Part shown: positions 17,347 to 25,707 of the stretch, one piece after another
Layout of the letters: each line of letters opens with the position of its first letter
How positions within the stretch are numbered: the stretch's first letter is position 1
Assembly: GCF_013408145.1 (NCBI RefSeq)
Contig: NZ_JACBZI010000001.1
Coordinates: 2,060,001 to 2,124,000 of the forward strand
Direction of reading: 5' to 3'
Origin: Nocardioides marinus
GTDB lineage: Bacteria > Actinomycetota > Actinomycetes > Propionibacteriales > Nocardioidaceae
Length of the DNA stretch: 64,000 bases
Translations under genes and position numbers: made by a program
The notes under the pieces: generated by a model
Database searches by the model: none
What the model saw: only the letters and a program-made list of their open reading frames with translations
Told to the model about the DNA's origin: nothing

Positions 17347-17347
17347 C
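17326..17347. repeat. 22-bp palindromic repeat supplying the trmH start codon
   Basis: GGTCTCGA and TCGACCACC flank a short CAGGC-type centre. The ends match the termini of the 50-bp element found in hrpB and in the MFS gene, so this looks like a minimal form of the same family. The trmH GTG start (17346-17344) lies in its right end. Confidence 0.6.
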
Positions 17348-17354
17348 GGAGGGA

Positions 17355-17741
17355 TCAGGCCGAGACCTTGGGCGCGTTGACGTCCTCGGGCAGGGCGGCC
17401 TTGGCGGTCTCGACGAGCGCGTTGAACGCGGGGATGTCGTTGACGGCCAGGTCGGCCAGGATCTTGCGGTCGACCTCGACACCGGCCAGGTTCAGGCCCT
17501 GGATGAACCGGTTGTAGGTCATGCCCTGGGCACGAGCGGCGGCGTTGATGCGCTGGATCCACAGGCGACGGAAGTTGCCCTTGTTCTTGCGCCGGTCGTT
17601 GTAGTTGTAGACCAGCGAGTGGGTGACCTGCTCCTTGGCCTTGCGGTACAGGCGCGAGCGCTGGCCGCGGTAGCCGCTGGCGCGCTCGAGGGTGGTCCGA
17701 CGCTTCTTCTGGGCGTTCACTGCGCGCTTGACGCGTGCCAT
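17355..17741 (-). CDS. rplT: 50S ribosomal protein L20
   Basis: Structural 50S protein that binds 23S rRNA early in assembly. The 128-residue protein begins [21 protein letters not shown] and contains the typical [20 protein letters not shown] and [16 protein letters not shown] segments. The globular C-terminal part keeps [18 protein letters not shown]. Third gene of the infC-rpmI-rplT operon, 38 bases after rpmI. In other bacteria L20 can repress its own operon; no such site is identified here. Confidence 0.98.
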   Translation of the reverse strand: MARVKRAVNAQKKRRTTLERASGYRGQRSRLYRKAKEQVTHSLVYNYNDRRKNKGNFRRLWIQRINAAARAQGMTYNRFIQGLNLAGVEVDRKILADLAVNDIPAFNALVETAKAALPEDVNAPKVSA

Positions 17742-17779
17742 GTCAGTACTCCTTGGTGCTCGTGAGGTTCAGGGGTGGG

Positions 17780-17974
17780 TCAGCGACCCAGCAGCTTCTT
17801 GGCGCGCGGGACGTCGGCCTTGGCCAGCTCGACGGTGCCGGTCATCCGGCGGGTCACCTTGGAGGGCTTCTTCTCCAGGTTGTGACGCTTGCCGGCCTTC
17901 TCACGAAGGATCTTGCCGGAGCCGGTCACCTTGAAGCGCTTGCCGGCACCGGAGTGCGACTTGTTCTTGGGCAT
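17780..17974 (-). CDS. rpmI: 50S ribosomal protein L35
   Basis: Small basic 50S subunit protein, 64 residues, normal length. [21 protein letters not shown] at the start and [21 protein letters not shown] at the end match the family. It sits between infC and rplT with short gaps (59 and 38 bases), the conserved bacterial order. Confidence 0.98.
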   Translation of the reverse strand: MPKNKSHSGAGKRFKVTGSGKILREKAGKRHNLEKKPSKVTRRMTGTVELAKADVPRAKKLLGR

Positions 17975-18033
17975 GGTCGTGCCTTTCGGTTGTGCTGCTT
18001 GTGCTGCTCGCCCGGTGGGACGAGGTGGCTTGG

Positions 18034-18714
18034 TCAGGCCTCGATCTCGGGGTCGAGGTTCTCGGAGCGGCCACGCTCCTTGGCCACGCCGGTGCGTCCG
18101 GCGTTGGCCGCGGTGCGCTCGGCCTTCTCCTCCGCGTCGACGGCTGCCTTCTCGGCGGCCGCCTGGTTCTTGGCGGCCTTGATCTCGGCCTTGGCCTCGG
18201 CCTTCTTCTTGTGCGGGCCGAGCACCATGATCATGTTGCGGCCGTCCTGCTTGGGGGAGGACTCCACGAAGCCCAGGTCGGTGACGTCCTCGGCGAGCCG
18301 CTGGAGCAGCCGGAAGCCCAGCTCGGGGCGGTGCTGCTCACGACCGCGGAACATGATCGTGATCTTGACCTTGTCGCCGGCCTTGAGGAAACGCACGACG
18401 TGACCCTTCTTGGTCTCGTAGTCGTGCGCGTCGATCTTCGGCCGGAGCTTCATCTCCTTGATGATGACGTTGGTCTGGTTCCGGCGCGCCTCGCGGGCCT
18501 TCTGGGCGTTCTCGTACTTGAACTTCCCGTAGTCCATGAGCTTGCAGACCGGGGGGCGCGCGGTCGGGGCGACCTCGACCAGGTCGAGGTCGGCCTCCTG
18601 CGCGAGGCGCAGCGCGTCAGCCGTCGGCACGATGCCGACGGTCTCTCCGTTGGGGCCAACGAGGCGGACCTCGGAAACCCGGATCCGGTCGTTGATTCGA
18701 AGCTCGGTGCTGAT
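18034..18714 (-). CDS. infC: Translation initiation factor IF-3 with an AUC start codon
   Basis: IF3 prevents premature subunit joining and proofreads the start codon. The coding frame is open from ATC at 18714: [13 protein letters not shown] leads straight into the family core, and AGGAGGA ends four bases before the ATC. The first ATG/GTG in frame (18630) would remove the whole conserved N-terminal segment, so AUC is the start (226 residues). Domains: N-domain with [13 protein letters not shown] and linker, C-domain with [20 protein letters not shown] and [10 protein letters not shown]. The last 45 residues are an Ala/Lys/Glu-rich tail. Rare infC starts let IF3 repress its own translation. 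Confidence 0.95.
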   Translation of the reverse strand: MSTELRINDRIRVSEVRLVGPNGETVGIVPTADALRLAQEADLDLVEVAPTARPPVCKLMDYGKFKYENAQKAREARRNQTNVIIKEMKLRPKIDAHDYETKKGHVVRFLKAGDKVKITIMFRGREQHRPELGFRLLQRLAEDVTDLGFVESSPKQDGRNMIMVLGPHKKKAEAKAEIKAAKNQAAAEKAAVDAEEKAERTAANAGRTGVAKERGRSENLDPEIEA

Positions 18715-18951
18715 GTGTCCTCCTGGGGCTCGATGACAAGCGGAACCCAGTCAGGACACCCCTCCCCGTCACCCGGGGGGTGCATCAGCGGGAGCACGTG
18801 GCTCTCGCGGACCGGACCCGACGACCTGTGCCCTGCCGGGCGGCGGTCGGTGCGGGTGGGAGACGGATCGTGCTGGTCCCCGCTTGGAGATCACTCCCGT
18901 CCACCACGGGCGAGCCCGGGGCAGGCGGAACTGATCGGTCAACAGCAGAGA
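18715..18951 (-). promoter_or_regulatory. infC operon leader region
   Basis: About 237 bases between infC and the PAP2 gene stop contain no coding potential that I trust. On the minus strand there is a strong Shine-Dalgarno (AGGAGGA) next to the AUC start, a C-rich/G-rich inverted repeat near 18757-18782 and a TTGACC element near 18936-18941 that could be a -35 box. A long structured leader is usual for infC operons. No named RNA family is recognised. Confidence 0.4.
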
Positions 18952-19770
18952 CTACTCGCTTCTTCCCCGGTCCCGCCAATCCATGGGGACGGCCCGTCGC
19001 TCGCGGGCCCGGTCGTGCCACAGACCGACGGCCAGGTCCACGGCCAGGACGAGCACCGCACCGGCGAGCACGTCGACCAGCCAGTGGTTCGCGGTGGCCA
19101 CCACCACCAGGGAGGTGATGACGGGGTGCGCCAGCGAGAGCAGCCGGGCCCACGGGCGCCGGGTCAGCCGCCAGACGACCAGGGCCACCCAGCAGGCCCA
19201 CCCCACGTGCAGCGAGGGCATGGCGGCCAGCTCGTTGGTGAGGTGCCCCAGCCCCGCCGGCGCCGAGGCGTGCTCGGACCACCACCCGGCCGCGGCGGTC
19301 GAGGCCAGCACGTCGACGTACCCGACCAGGCGCGGCGGCGCGACGGGCACGGCGACGTAGACCACGAGCGCGACCACCGACGCGGCCACGAGGGTCCACC
19401 GCTCGCGCGCGTACGCCGACGGGCGGCGCCACCACAGCCACAGCAGCACCGCCGGGGTGACGGTGTAGTGGCCCACCGAGTACCAGTACGACGCGGCGAC
19501 GGCCAGGGCGTGGTGCGAGGCCAACCAGCTGGACCACGCCCACTCCGGGTCGAGCCCGAGCAGGCCCTCCAGCGCCAGCAGGTCCAGCGCCCGGTCCCGG
19601 GCCGAGGCCAGGTCGTCGTCGGCCAGCAGCCGGCCCGCGGAGTAGCCGACGTAGAGCAGCGCCACCAGGAGCAGCTCCCTCGCACCGGTGCGCCAGCGCA
19701 CTCCCGGCGGCCGTGCGCCCTCGCGCGGCTCCCGGGGGCTCACGGTGGTGCTCTCGGCGGTGGTGCTCAC
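18952..19770 (-). CDS. PAP2-superfamily integral membrane phosphatase/phosphotransferase
   Basis: Membrane enzyme of the PAP2/inositol-phosphoryl transferase type (phosphatidic-acid-phosphatase fold). The 272-residue protein has about six membrane segments, a cytoplasmic polar N-terminus, and the catalytic pair AMPSLHVGWACW (SxH motif) and ANHWLVDVLAG (HxxxD motif) in the C-terminal half. Substrate may be a lipid phosphate or inositol phospholipid; this is family knowledge, not visible here. I choose GTG 19770 because GAGGAGAG lies 8 bases upstream; a longer frame to 19824 has no such site. Confidence 0.82.
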   Translation of the reverse strand: MSTTAESTTVSPREPREGARPPGVRWRTGARELLLVALLYVGYSAGRLLADDDLASARDRALDLLALEGLLGLDPEWAWSSWLASHHALAVAASYWYSVGHYTVTPAVLLWLWWRRPSAYARERWTLVAASVVALVVYVAVPVAPPRLVGYVDVLASTAAAGWWSEHASAPAGLGHLTNELAAMPSLHVGWACWVALVVWRLTRRPWARLLSLAHPVITSLVVVATANHWLVDVLAGAVLVLAVDLAVGLWHDRARERRAVPMDWRDRGRSE

Positions 19771-19897
19771 GTGGGGGGCTCTCCTCTCGCGACGCCCTCG
19801 GGCCGGCCACTCTCCGGCGCACACGCGTCGTGGGCGGCACTCTGCCGGGTCCGGCCGCGCAGCGCGACCACCTTCGGGGGGACCTCGGGGTCCGCCC

Positions 19898-19940
19898 GGG
19901 GTGTGGCCGGGGTGTGGTCGGGGTGCCGTCGGGGTCGGGC
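19898..19940. repeat. 11-bp GC-rich tandem repeat in an intergenic gap
   Basis: Three units of the form GGGGTGNNGNC (19898-19908, 19909-19919, 19920-19930) and a partial fourth lie between the SseB-domain gene and the PAP2 gene. The 183-base gap shows no other feature. Confidence 0.7.
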
Positions 19941-19953
19941 AGGACCGGACGGC

Positions 19954-20478
19954 TCAGTCGCGCACCCAGGCGGTCTGCTCGCCGACGCGGGCCAGCCGCC
20001 AGCCGCGGGCCAGCCCCTCGAGGTCCACTCCCTCGACCACCAACCGGGTCGGTCCCGCCACGTCGACCAGCAGCGCGGCGGCGCCCTCCTGGAGGGCCGC
20101 CTGGGCCGCGAGCTGCGCGCGCACGGGGACCGGACGCGCCTCGGGGTCCCACGCCTGCATGGAGGCGGTGTGGGTGAAGGAGAGCAGGGCGGTGCGGCCG
20201 TCACGGCCGGTGAGCAGGACCGCGGCCATGTCGCTGGACTTGTCACGCGCCAGCCCGTCGTCACCGACCTCGACCTCGCCGAGGACCGCCACCACCGGGA
20301 CGAGCAGACGGCTGACCCCGAGCGCCTCGAGGCAGGCCGGGAACAGCGCGCGACGCTCGTGCGGCTCGCGGGCGGCGGCGTACGCCGTGAGCGCGGCGCG
20401 CAGCCGTGGGTCGTCGTCCCCCTGGTCGTCGGGGAACTCGCTGCCCAGCAGGCGGCGGTCGTTGTCAGGGGCGCTCAC
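19954..20478 (-). CDS. SseB N-terminal domain protein
   Basis: Small soluble protein of unknown function. The 174-residue sequence matches the SseB-family N-terminal domain seen in many actinobacteria next to infC/hisG: a helical start with RAALTAYAAAREPHERRALFPACL, a beta-rich middle with LLVPVVAV, MAAVLLTGRDGRTALLSFT and LVDVAGPTRLVVEGVDLEGL. GTG at 20478 is preceded at 6 bases by GAGGAT, a possible -10. It is divergent from the small membrane protein gene, with 40 bases between starts. No enzymatic motif is visible. Confidence 0.75.
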   Translation of the reverse strand: MSAPDNDRRLLGSEFPDDQGDDDPRLRAALTAYAAAREPHERRALFPACLEALGVSRLLVPVVAVLGEVEVGDDGLARDKSSDMAAVLLTGRDGRTALLSFTHTASMQAWDPEARPVPVRAQLAAQAALQEGAAALLVDVAGPTRLVVEGVDLEGLARGWRLARVGEQTAWVRD

Positions 20479-20518
20479 GCGGCCATCCTCTCAGCCGCTG
20501 CTGTGGCAGGGTTGAGGG

Positions 20519-20962
20519 GTGGACGACGCCGCCTGGACCGCTCTCGCCCTGGCCCTCACGATCGTGGGTGGCCTCTACACCTGGCGCGCCCACCGCCGTC
20601 GTGGGCTGGCCGCCGGCATGCGCGGGGCGGGTCTGACGCTGCTGGTGCCCGCGGCCTGGCTGACCGACACGCTGCGGATGTTCACGCGGATCGTCGATGC
20701 CGTGGGCGACTGGGCCCTCGGGCTGGTCTTCTCCCCCCTGGTCTGGGTGGGGGTCGTGCTGGGCGGGGTCGGCGCGCTGCTGCTCGTGGTCAGCGGGATC
20801 CTGACCTCGCGCCAGCTCGGCACCACCCCACGCTCCGGCACAGGTCCGGCCGGCGCGACGAAGGAGGTCGGCCCCGCCGAGCGTCGTGCCAAGGGCGAGC
20901 CCGCCATCGACGACGACCTGGCCGACATCGAGGCCCTGCTGCGACGCCGGGGCATCTCCTGA
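20519..20962 (+). CDS. Conserved small membrane protein
   Basis: 147-residue protein of unknown function with an N-terminal membrane helix (about 5-20), two more hydrophobic segments (about 32-50 and 70-95) and a charged cytoplasmic tail ending IDDDLADIEALLRRRGIS. I recognise the architecture from other actinobacteria but know no role. GTG start at 20519 follows CAGGGT by 6 bases. Its TGA overlaps the presumed CTG start of the downstream kinase-like gene (CTGA), suggesting coupled translation. Confidence 0.75.
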   Translation: MDDAAWTALALALTIVGGLYTWRAHRRRGLAAGMRGAGLTLLVPAAWLTDTLRMFTRIVDAVGDWALGLVFSPLVWVGVVLGGVGALLLVVSGILTSRQLGTTPRSGTGPAGATKEVGPAERRAKGEPAIDDDLADIEALLRRRGIS

Positions 20963-21549
20963 CCGCACCCTCCCCCGCCGCCGAGCGGGTGCTCGAGGCC
21001 GTGCTCGCGCGACCGGCCACCCCGGGCGCCGGGCGGCTGCTGCGCATCGACGGGCCCTCGGGCTCCGGGAAGACCACCCTGGCGCGGGCGGTGTCACGGC
21101 TGGCGCTGCAGCGCCAGGTCGGCTGCCGGGTGCTGCACATGGACGCGATGTACGACGGGTGGGACGGCCTCCCGTCGGTGTGGGCGCAGCTCGAGACCCT
21201 GCTGCCGCCCCTGTCGGAGGGCCGCCCCGGGCGCTACCGGGTCTACGACTGGCGACTGGGTCGCTACCGCCGCACCGTCCAGGTCGCACCCGTCCCGCTG
21301 CTGGTGCTGGAGGGGGTGGGGTCCGGCCACCCGGCGTACGACCACCTCGGCACGGTGCTGGTGTGGGTGCAGGCCCCGCCGTCCCTGCGCCGCGCACGTG
21401 CCCTGGCACGAGACGGCGCGGACTACGAGCCGCACTGGGAGGCCTGGGCGCGTTCCGAGGCCGAGGTGCTCGCCCGCGACCGGACGCGCGAGCGTGCCGA
21501 CCTCGTGGTCGACGGGGCGAGCGGCGAGGTCAGCGCGGCGGGTCGCTGA
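20959..21549 (+). CDS. Uridine kinase-like P-loop NTPase
   Basis: Predicted nucleoside or small-molecule kinase. A Walker A motif, RIDGPSGSGKTTLARA, lies near residue 30, and VLHMDAMYDGW and LLVLEGVGSGHP follow as in uridine/pantothenate-kinase-like proteins. The substrate is unknown. No ATG or GTG is suitably placed at the upstream junction; CTG at 20959 gives a CTGA overlap with the previous stop and 196 residues. The conservative alternative is GTG at 20989, 10 codons later. The 3' end overlaps the convergent PH-domain gene by 20 bases. Confidence 0.8.
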   Translation: MTAPSPAAERVLEAVLARPATPGAGRLLRIDGPSGSGKTTLARAVSRLALQRQVGCRVLHMDAMYDGWDGLPSVWAQLETLLPPLSEGRPGRYRVYDWRLGRYRRTVQVAPVPLLVLEGVGSGHPAYDHLGTVLVWVQAPPSLRRARALARDGADYEPHWEAWARSEAEVLARDRTRERADLVVDGASGEVSAAGR

Positions 21550-21994
21550 CCAGCGCGCGGAGCTGGCGGACCGCGGTGACCGAGCGGCCGCCGTCGGAGC
21601 CCTGGATGCCCATCGCGGAGCAGGTGGTGCCGTCGGTGAGGTCGAGGGTCACCCACGGTGCTCCCGGCGGCAGGTGGACGGCGACGACCTGCTCCCACGC
21701 CAGCACCCGCCGCTTGTAGCCGTTGACGACCACGAGCGCCTCGCGGGTGGCGACCACCCGCGAGCGCATCAGCGCGTTGAGGCAGGCGAAGCCGAGCCCG
21801 GCGACCGCGAGGACGGTGAAGATCTGCAGCCCGGTGAAGCTGTCCTGGGTCTCCTGGTCGAAGGAGAGCCAGGCCGCGCCGAAGACGACGAGCAGACCGG
21901 CGCCGAGCACCACACCGACGATCCGGGGCCCGAGCGGGCGCCAGGTCACCGGCAGCGCAGGGGCGCCGGCCGCCGGCTCAGAGGCGGCAGGCAT
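21530..21994 (-). CDS. PH-domain (bPH) membrane protein downstream of hisG
   Basis: 154-residue protein with two adjacent membrane helices (about 22-40 and 52-72) followed by a bacterial PH-like beta domain containing VVATREALVVVNGYKRRVLAWEQVVAVH and a C-terminal DLTDGTTCSAMGIQ. A PH-domain gene often follows hisG in actinobacteria; the role is unknown. ATG at 21994 overlaps the hisG 3' end by 17 bases, so it is probably co-translated with hisG. Confidence 0.78.
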   Translation of the reverse strand: MPAASEPAAGAPALPVTWRPLGPRIVGVVLGAGLLVVFGAAWLSFDQETQDSFTGLQIFTVLAVAGLGFACLNALMRSRVVATREALVVVNGYKRRVLAWEQVVAVHLPPGAPWVTLDLTDGTTCSAMGIQGSDGGRSVTAVRQLRALVSDPPR

Positions 21995-22850
21995 GGATGT
22001 CGGTGAGCAGGATGCCGCGCGCACCCAACCCGTAGAGCTCGTCCATCAGCCGCTGCGCACCGTCGCGCGGGACCATCGCGCGCACCGCGCTCCAGCCCTC
22101 CTTGTGCAGCGGGGCGACGGTCGGGCTCTCGATGCCCGGCGTCAGCTCGACCGCGGTCTCGACCTGGTCGGTCGGGATGTCGTAGTCCATCATCACGTAG
22201 CTGCGGGCGACCAGGACGCCCTCGATCCGGCGCCGGAAGACCTCCAGGCCGGTCGGCGCCTCGCCGCTGCGGGTGATGAGCACGGCCTCGGAGTCCAGGA
22301 TCGTCTCGCCGAAGACCTCCAGCCCCGCGCGTCGCAGGGTCGAGCCGGTCTCCACGACGTCGGCGATGGCGTCGGCCACGCCGAGCTGGATGCTGGTCTC
22401 GACGGCACCGTCGAGGCGGACCACGGTCGCGTCGATGCCGCGCTCCTCGAGGAAGGCTCGCACGACGCCGATGTACGACGTGGCGATGCGAGCACCGGCC
22501 AGCTCCCCGAGCTCGGAGAAGCGGCCGGCGGGCCCGGCGAAGCGGAAGCGGCTGCGACCGAAGCCCAGCTGGAGCGCCTCCTCGGCCTTGGCGCCGGAGT
22601 CGGCGAGCAGGTCGCGACCGGTGACGCCGACGTCCAGGGTGCCCTCACCGACGTACAGCGCGATGTCGCGGGGGCGCAGGTAGAAGAACTCGACGCCGTT
22701 CTCGGCGTCGACGAGGGTCAGCTGCTTGGAGTCGGTGCGCTGGCGGTAGCCGGACTCGCGCAGCATCTCCGTGGCCGACTCCGACAGCGCCCCCTTGTTG
22801 GGGACGGCGACGCGGAGCAGCCGCTGGTCGGTGGTGGGAGCAGTGCTCAT
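21978..22850 (-). CDS. hisG: ATP phosphoribosyltransferase, long form
   Basis: First committed step of histidine synthesis: ATP + PRPP to phosphoribosyl-ATP. The 290-residue protein is the long form with two periplasmic-binding-like catalytic domains (VAVPNKGALSESA start; GTLDVGVTGRDLL; PRPP loop VETGSTLRRAGL) and a C-terminal ferredoxin-like regulatory domain (about 215-290) that binds histidine for feedback inhibition. It follows hisE by 10 bases. Other his genes are not in the window, the usual actinobacterial arrangement. Confidence 0.96.
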   Translation of the reverse strand: MSTAPTTDQRLLRVAVPNKGALSESATEMLRESGYRQRTDSKQLTLVDAENGVEFFYLRPRDIALYVGEGTLDVGVTGRDLLADSGAKAEEALQLGFGRSRFRFAGPAGRFSELGELAGARIATSYIGVVRAFLEERGIDATVVRLDGAVETSIQLGVADAIADVVETGSTLRRAGLEVFGETILDSEAVLITRSGEAPTGLEVFRRRIEGVLVARSYVMMDYDIPTDQVETAVELTPGIESPTVAPLHKEGWSAVRAMVPRDGAQRLMDELYGLGARGILLTDIHACRL

Positions 22851-22860
22851 CGGGGACCTC

Positions 22861-23124
22861 TCAGAGGTGGGCGTAGACGTCGTCGAGCTCGATGCCGCTG
22901 GCCAGCATCAGGCACTGGGCGTGGTAGAGCAGCTGGCTGATCTCCTCGGCGGCACGCTCGCGGCCCTCGTGCTCGGCGGCCATCCAGGACTCGGCGGCCT
23001 CCTCGACCAGCTTCTTGCCGATCGCATGGACGCCGGCGTCGAGCTGCTTGACGGTGCCGGAACCGTCGGGACGGGTACGCGCCTTCTCGCTGAGCTCGGA
23101 CCAGAGCTCGTCGAACGTCTTCAC
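22861..23124 (-). CDS. hisE: Phosphoribosyl-ATP pyrophosphatase
   Basis: Second step of histidine synthesis, hydrolysing PR-ATP to PR-AMP. 87 residues, an all-alpha MazG-like fold with [18 protein letters not shown] and [14 protein letters not shown] carrying the metal-binding acidic residues. GTG at 23124 is chosen because TAGGCT (23132-23137) ends exactly 7 bases upstream, implying a leaderless hisE-hisG message, and because [10 protein letters not shown] is the normal N-terminus. A longer frame to 23241 would run through the intergenic hairpin and is rejected. Confidence 0.94.
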   Translation of the reverse strand: MKTFDELWSELSEKARTRPDGSGTVKQLDAGVHAIGKKLVEEAAESWMAAEHEGRERAAEEISQLLYHAQCLMLASGIELDDVYAHL

Positions 23125-23197
23125 GCCTCGCAGCCTAGGCGCTGACGCGGCGCGCCCCGATATCCGCGTGCCGCGGTGGGACACCGGACGTGAGACG

Positions 23198-23251
23198 GAG
23201 CACGACGTCGTGCAGGAGATGTCGTCCGATTCCCTGCACAACGTCGTGGTC
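23198..23251 (-). terminator. Long inverted repeat after ribH, likely terminator of the riboflavin operon
   Basis: Two 19-bp arms (23198-23216 and 23233-23251) pair at 17 of 19 positions around a 16-base loop. The hairpin begins 27 bases beyond the ribH stop and ends before the hisE promoter. No U-tract follows. Placement between two operons supports a terminator role. Confidence 0.6.
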
Positions 23252-23278
23252 GACGCGTCCGGCGGCGCGGGCGGCGGG

Positions 23279-23755
23279 TCAGCCGCGGATCTGCTTGATC
23301 GAGCGGGCGGTGAGCAGGGCGGCCGAGGTGGCCTCGTAGCCCTTGTCCTCCTTCGACCCCTCCAGGCCGGCCCGGTCGAAGGCCTGCTCGTCGGTGTCGC
23401 AGGTGAGGACGCCGAAGCCGATCGCGACGGTGTGGTCCAGCGCCACGCGGGTCAGGCCGTCGGTGGCGGCGGAGCAGACGTACTCGAAGTGCGGGGTGCC
23501 GCCGCGGATGACCACGCCGAGGGCGACGACCGCGTCGTAGCCCTTGCCGGCGAGCGCCGAGGCCACGACCGGCAGCTCGAAGGTGCCGGGGACCCGCTCG
23601 AGGCGGTGCTCGGCGACGCCGTGGGTCTCCAGGGCGCGGCGAGTGCCGGCGAGCAGGCCGTCCATGACCTCGGTGTGCCAGGAGGCCGCGACGACGGCGA
23701 CGCGCAGGTCGCTGCAGTCGACGGGCTCGGTGGTGGGGGCTCCGTCTCCGCTCAT
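23279..23755 (-). CDS. ribH: 6,7-dimethyl-8-ribityllumazine synthase
   Basis: Penultimate riboflavin step: condenses 5-amino-6-ribitylaminouracil with 3,4-dihydroxybutanone 4-phosphate. The 158-residue protein has [16 protein letters not shown] (substrate-binding Trp), [30 protein letters not shown] (catalytic His region) and [17 protein letters not shown]. It forms pentamers or icosahedral capsids in the family. ATG at 23755 is 2 bases after the ribBA stop. Last gene of ribD-ribE-ribBA-ribH. Confidence 0.96.
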   Translation of the reverse strand: MSGDGAPTTEPVDCSDLRVAVVAASWHTEVMDGLLAGTRRALETHGVAEHRLERVPGTFELPVVASALAGKGYDAVVALGVVIRGGTPHFEYVCSAATDGLTRVALDHTVAIGFGVLTCDTDEQAFDRAGLEGSKEDKGYEATSAALLTARSIKQIRG

Positions 23756-23757
23756 GG

Positions 23758-25083
23758 TCAGGCTCCGTTCTCGATGAGGTCCGCTGCCACGGCGGAGGTC
23801 AGGCCGGGAAGGACGTGGCCCATCCGGTCGCGCTTGGTCAGCAGGTAGGCCAGGTTGTGGTCGTTGGGGTGCGGCGTGAGGGGCACCCGCTCGGCCACCG
23901 TGATGCCGAAGTCCTCGAGGTTGCTGATCTTGTCGGGGTTGTTGGTCATCAGCCGGACCTGCTCGACGCCGAGGTCGCGCAGGATCTGCGTGGCGGTGCC
24001 GTAGTGCCGGGCGTCCGCGGGCAGGCCGAGGTCGAGGTTGGCGTCGACGGTGTCGCGACCGCCGTCCTGGAGCTGGTAGGCCTGCAGCTTGGCGAGCAGG
24101 CCGATGCCCCGGCCCTCGTGGCCGCGCAGGTAGATGACCACGCCCCGGCCCTCCTCGACGACCCGCTCGAGGGCCTCGTCGAGCTGCGGGCCGCAGTCGC
24201 AGCGGTGGCTGCCGAAGACGTCGCCGGTGAGGCACTCGGAGTGCACCCGGGTCAGCACGGGCTCGCCGTCGCGCAGCGACTCGGGGTCGCCGTGCACCAG
24301 CGCGATGTGCTCGGAGCCGTCGACGGTGATGCGGTAGCCGAAGGCGGTGAACTCCCCCGCGCGCGTGGGCAGCCGGGTCACGGCCTTGCGCTCCACGAGG
24401 TTCTCGTGGCGGCGGCGGTAGCGGACGAGGTCCTCGATGCTGATCATCGCCAGCCCGTGCTCGTCGGCGAACTCGCGCAGCTCCGGCCCGCGCTTCATCG
24501 TGCCGTCGTCGTTGACGACCTCCACCAGCACGCCGGCCGGCGTGAGGCCGGCCATCCGGGCCAGGTCGACGGCGGCCTCGGTGTGCCCGCGGCGTACGAG
24601 GACGCCGCCCTCGCGGTAGCGCAGCGGGAAGACGTGCCCGGGGCGGGTGATCTCCCACGGCTCGGTCGCGGAGTCGGCCAGCACGCGGGCGGTGCGGGCG
24701 CGGTCGGCGGCGGAGATGCCGGTGGAGACGCCGTCGCGGGCGTCGACCGAGAGCGTGTACGCCGTGCGGTAGGCGTCCTTGTTGTGAGGGGTCATCAGCG
24801 GGATCTCGAGCCGGTCGAGCATCTCGCCGGGCATCGGCACGCAGATGACGCCGCTGGAGTGCCGGATCGTCCAGGCCATCAGCTCCGGCGTCGCCTTGGA
24901 GGCGGCGAAGATGATGTCGCCCTCGTTCTCGCGGTCCTCGTCGTCGACGACGACCACGGCCCTGCCGGCGGCGATGTCCTCGAGCGCGCGCTCGACGGTG
25001 TCGAGCCGGATGCTCCGCAGGGTGGGGTTGTCGTGGGGCGCGTCGGCCTCGTGGCCGTCCTTGGCGCCGTCGATGGTGCTCAT
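23758..25083 (-). CDS. ribBA: Bifunctional 3,4-dihydroxy-2-butanone 4-phosphate synthase / GTP cyclohydrolase II
   Basis: Supplies both riboflavin precursors. Residues about 20-225 are the DHBP synthase domain with [19 protein letters not shown] and RPGHVFPLR; residues about 230-430 are GTP cyclohydrolase II with the zinc ligands in [19 protein letters not shown] and [20 protein letters not shown]. All key residues of both domains are present, so both halves should be active. The start overlaps the ribE stop by 4 bases. Regulated by the FMN riboswitch upstream of ribD if the operon is one transcript. Confidence 0.97.
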   Translation of the reverse strand: MSTIDGAKDGHEADAPHDNPTLRSIRLDTVERALEDIAAGRAVVVVDDEDRENEGDIIFAASKATPELMAWTIRHSSGVICVPMPGEMLDRLEIPLMTPHNKDAYRTAYTLSVDARDGVSTGISAADRARTARVLADSATEPWEITRPGHVFPLRYREGGVLVRRGHTEAAVDLARMAGLTPAGVLVEVVNDDGTMKRGPELREFADEHGLAMISIEDLVRYRRRHENLVERKAVTRLPTRAGEFTAFGYRITVDGSEHIALVHGDPESLRDGEPVLTRVHSECLTGDVFGSHRCDCGPQLDEALERVVEEGRGVVIYLRGHEGRGIGLLAKLQAYQLQDGGRDTVDANLDLGLPADARHYGTATQILRDLGVEQVRLMTNNPDKISNLEDFGITVAERVPLTPHPNDHNLAYLLTKRDRMGHVLPGLTSAVAADLIENGA

Positions 25084-25706
25084 GCCTGCTGCTCCTTGCT
25101 GTGCTCGCTCGTGGGCAGGTAGGCCGCGACGAGCTTGGCGACGTGCTTGGCGATCACGTCGGTCTCGAGGTTGACCCGGTCGCCGACCTGACGGTGACCG
25201 AGGGTGGTGCGCGCGAGCGTCTCGGGGATGAGGCTCACGGTGAAGCTGGCGGGACGGGCCTCGACGACCGTGAGGCTGACGCCGTCGACGGTGATCGAGC
25301 CCTTGTCGACGAGGTAGCGGCCCATCTCCTCGGGCATCGCGACCTCGACGACCTCCCAGTGCTCGCTGGGGGTGCGGGCCAGGACGGTGCCGACGCCGTC
25401 GACGTGGCCCTGGACGATGTGGCCGCCGAGACGCTTGTCGGCGGTGACGGCCCGCTCGAGGTTGACGGTGTCGCCGGGCGCGACGCCGTGGAGGCTGGTC
25501 TTGTCCAGCGTCTCCTGCATGACGTCGGCGGTCCAGGTGTCGTCCGTGCGGGTGGCGACGGTCAGGCAGCAGCCGTTGACGGCGATGCTGTCGCCGAGGC
25601 CGGTGCCCTCGAGCACGGTGGTGGCGCGGACGGTGAGGCGGATCGCGTCGCCCTGGTCCTCGACGGACTCGACGGTGCCGAGCTCCTCCACGATGCCGGT
25701 GAACAT
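25080..25706 (-). CDS. ribE: Riboflavin synthase alpha chain
   Basis: Dismutates two lumazine molecules to riboflavin; trimer. The 208-residue protein is a tandem of two lumazine-binding barrels, the first starting [12 protein letters not shown] and ending near [14 protein letters not shown], the second with [10 protein letters not shown] and [30 protein letters not shown] in the first barrel holds the conserved Cys. ATG at 25706 lies 1 base after the ribD stop. Some nomenclatures call it ribC. Confidence 0.96.
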   Translation of the reverse strand: MFTGIVEELGTVESVEDQGDAIRLTVRATTVLEGTGLGDSIAVNGCCLTVATRTDDTWTADVMQETLDKTSLHGVAPGDTVNLERAVTADKRLGGHIVQGHVDGVGTVLARTPSEHWEVVEVAMPEEMGRYLVDKGSITVDGVSLTVVEARPASFTVSLIPETLARTTLGHRQVGDRVNLETDVIAKHVAKLVAAYLPTSEHSKEQQA

Positions 25707-25707
25707 G

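Noticed and set aside
18034..18630. infC starting at GTG 18630
   Set aside because: Would drop the conserved [13 protein letters not shown] segment; the Shine-Dalgarno is placed for the AUC at 18714.
22861..23241. Longer hisE start at 23241
   Set aside because: The extra residues are non-conserved and would be encoded by the intergenic hairpin and the predicted promoter.
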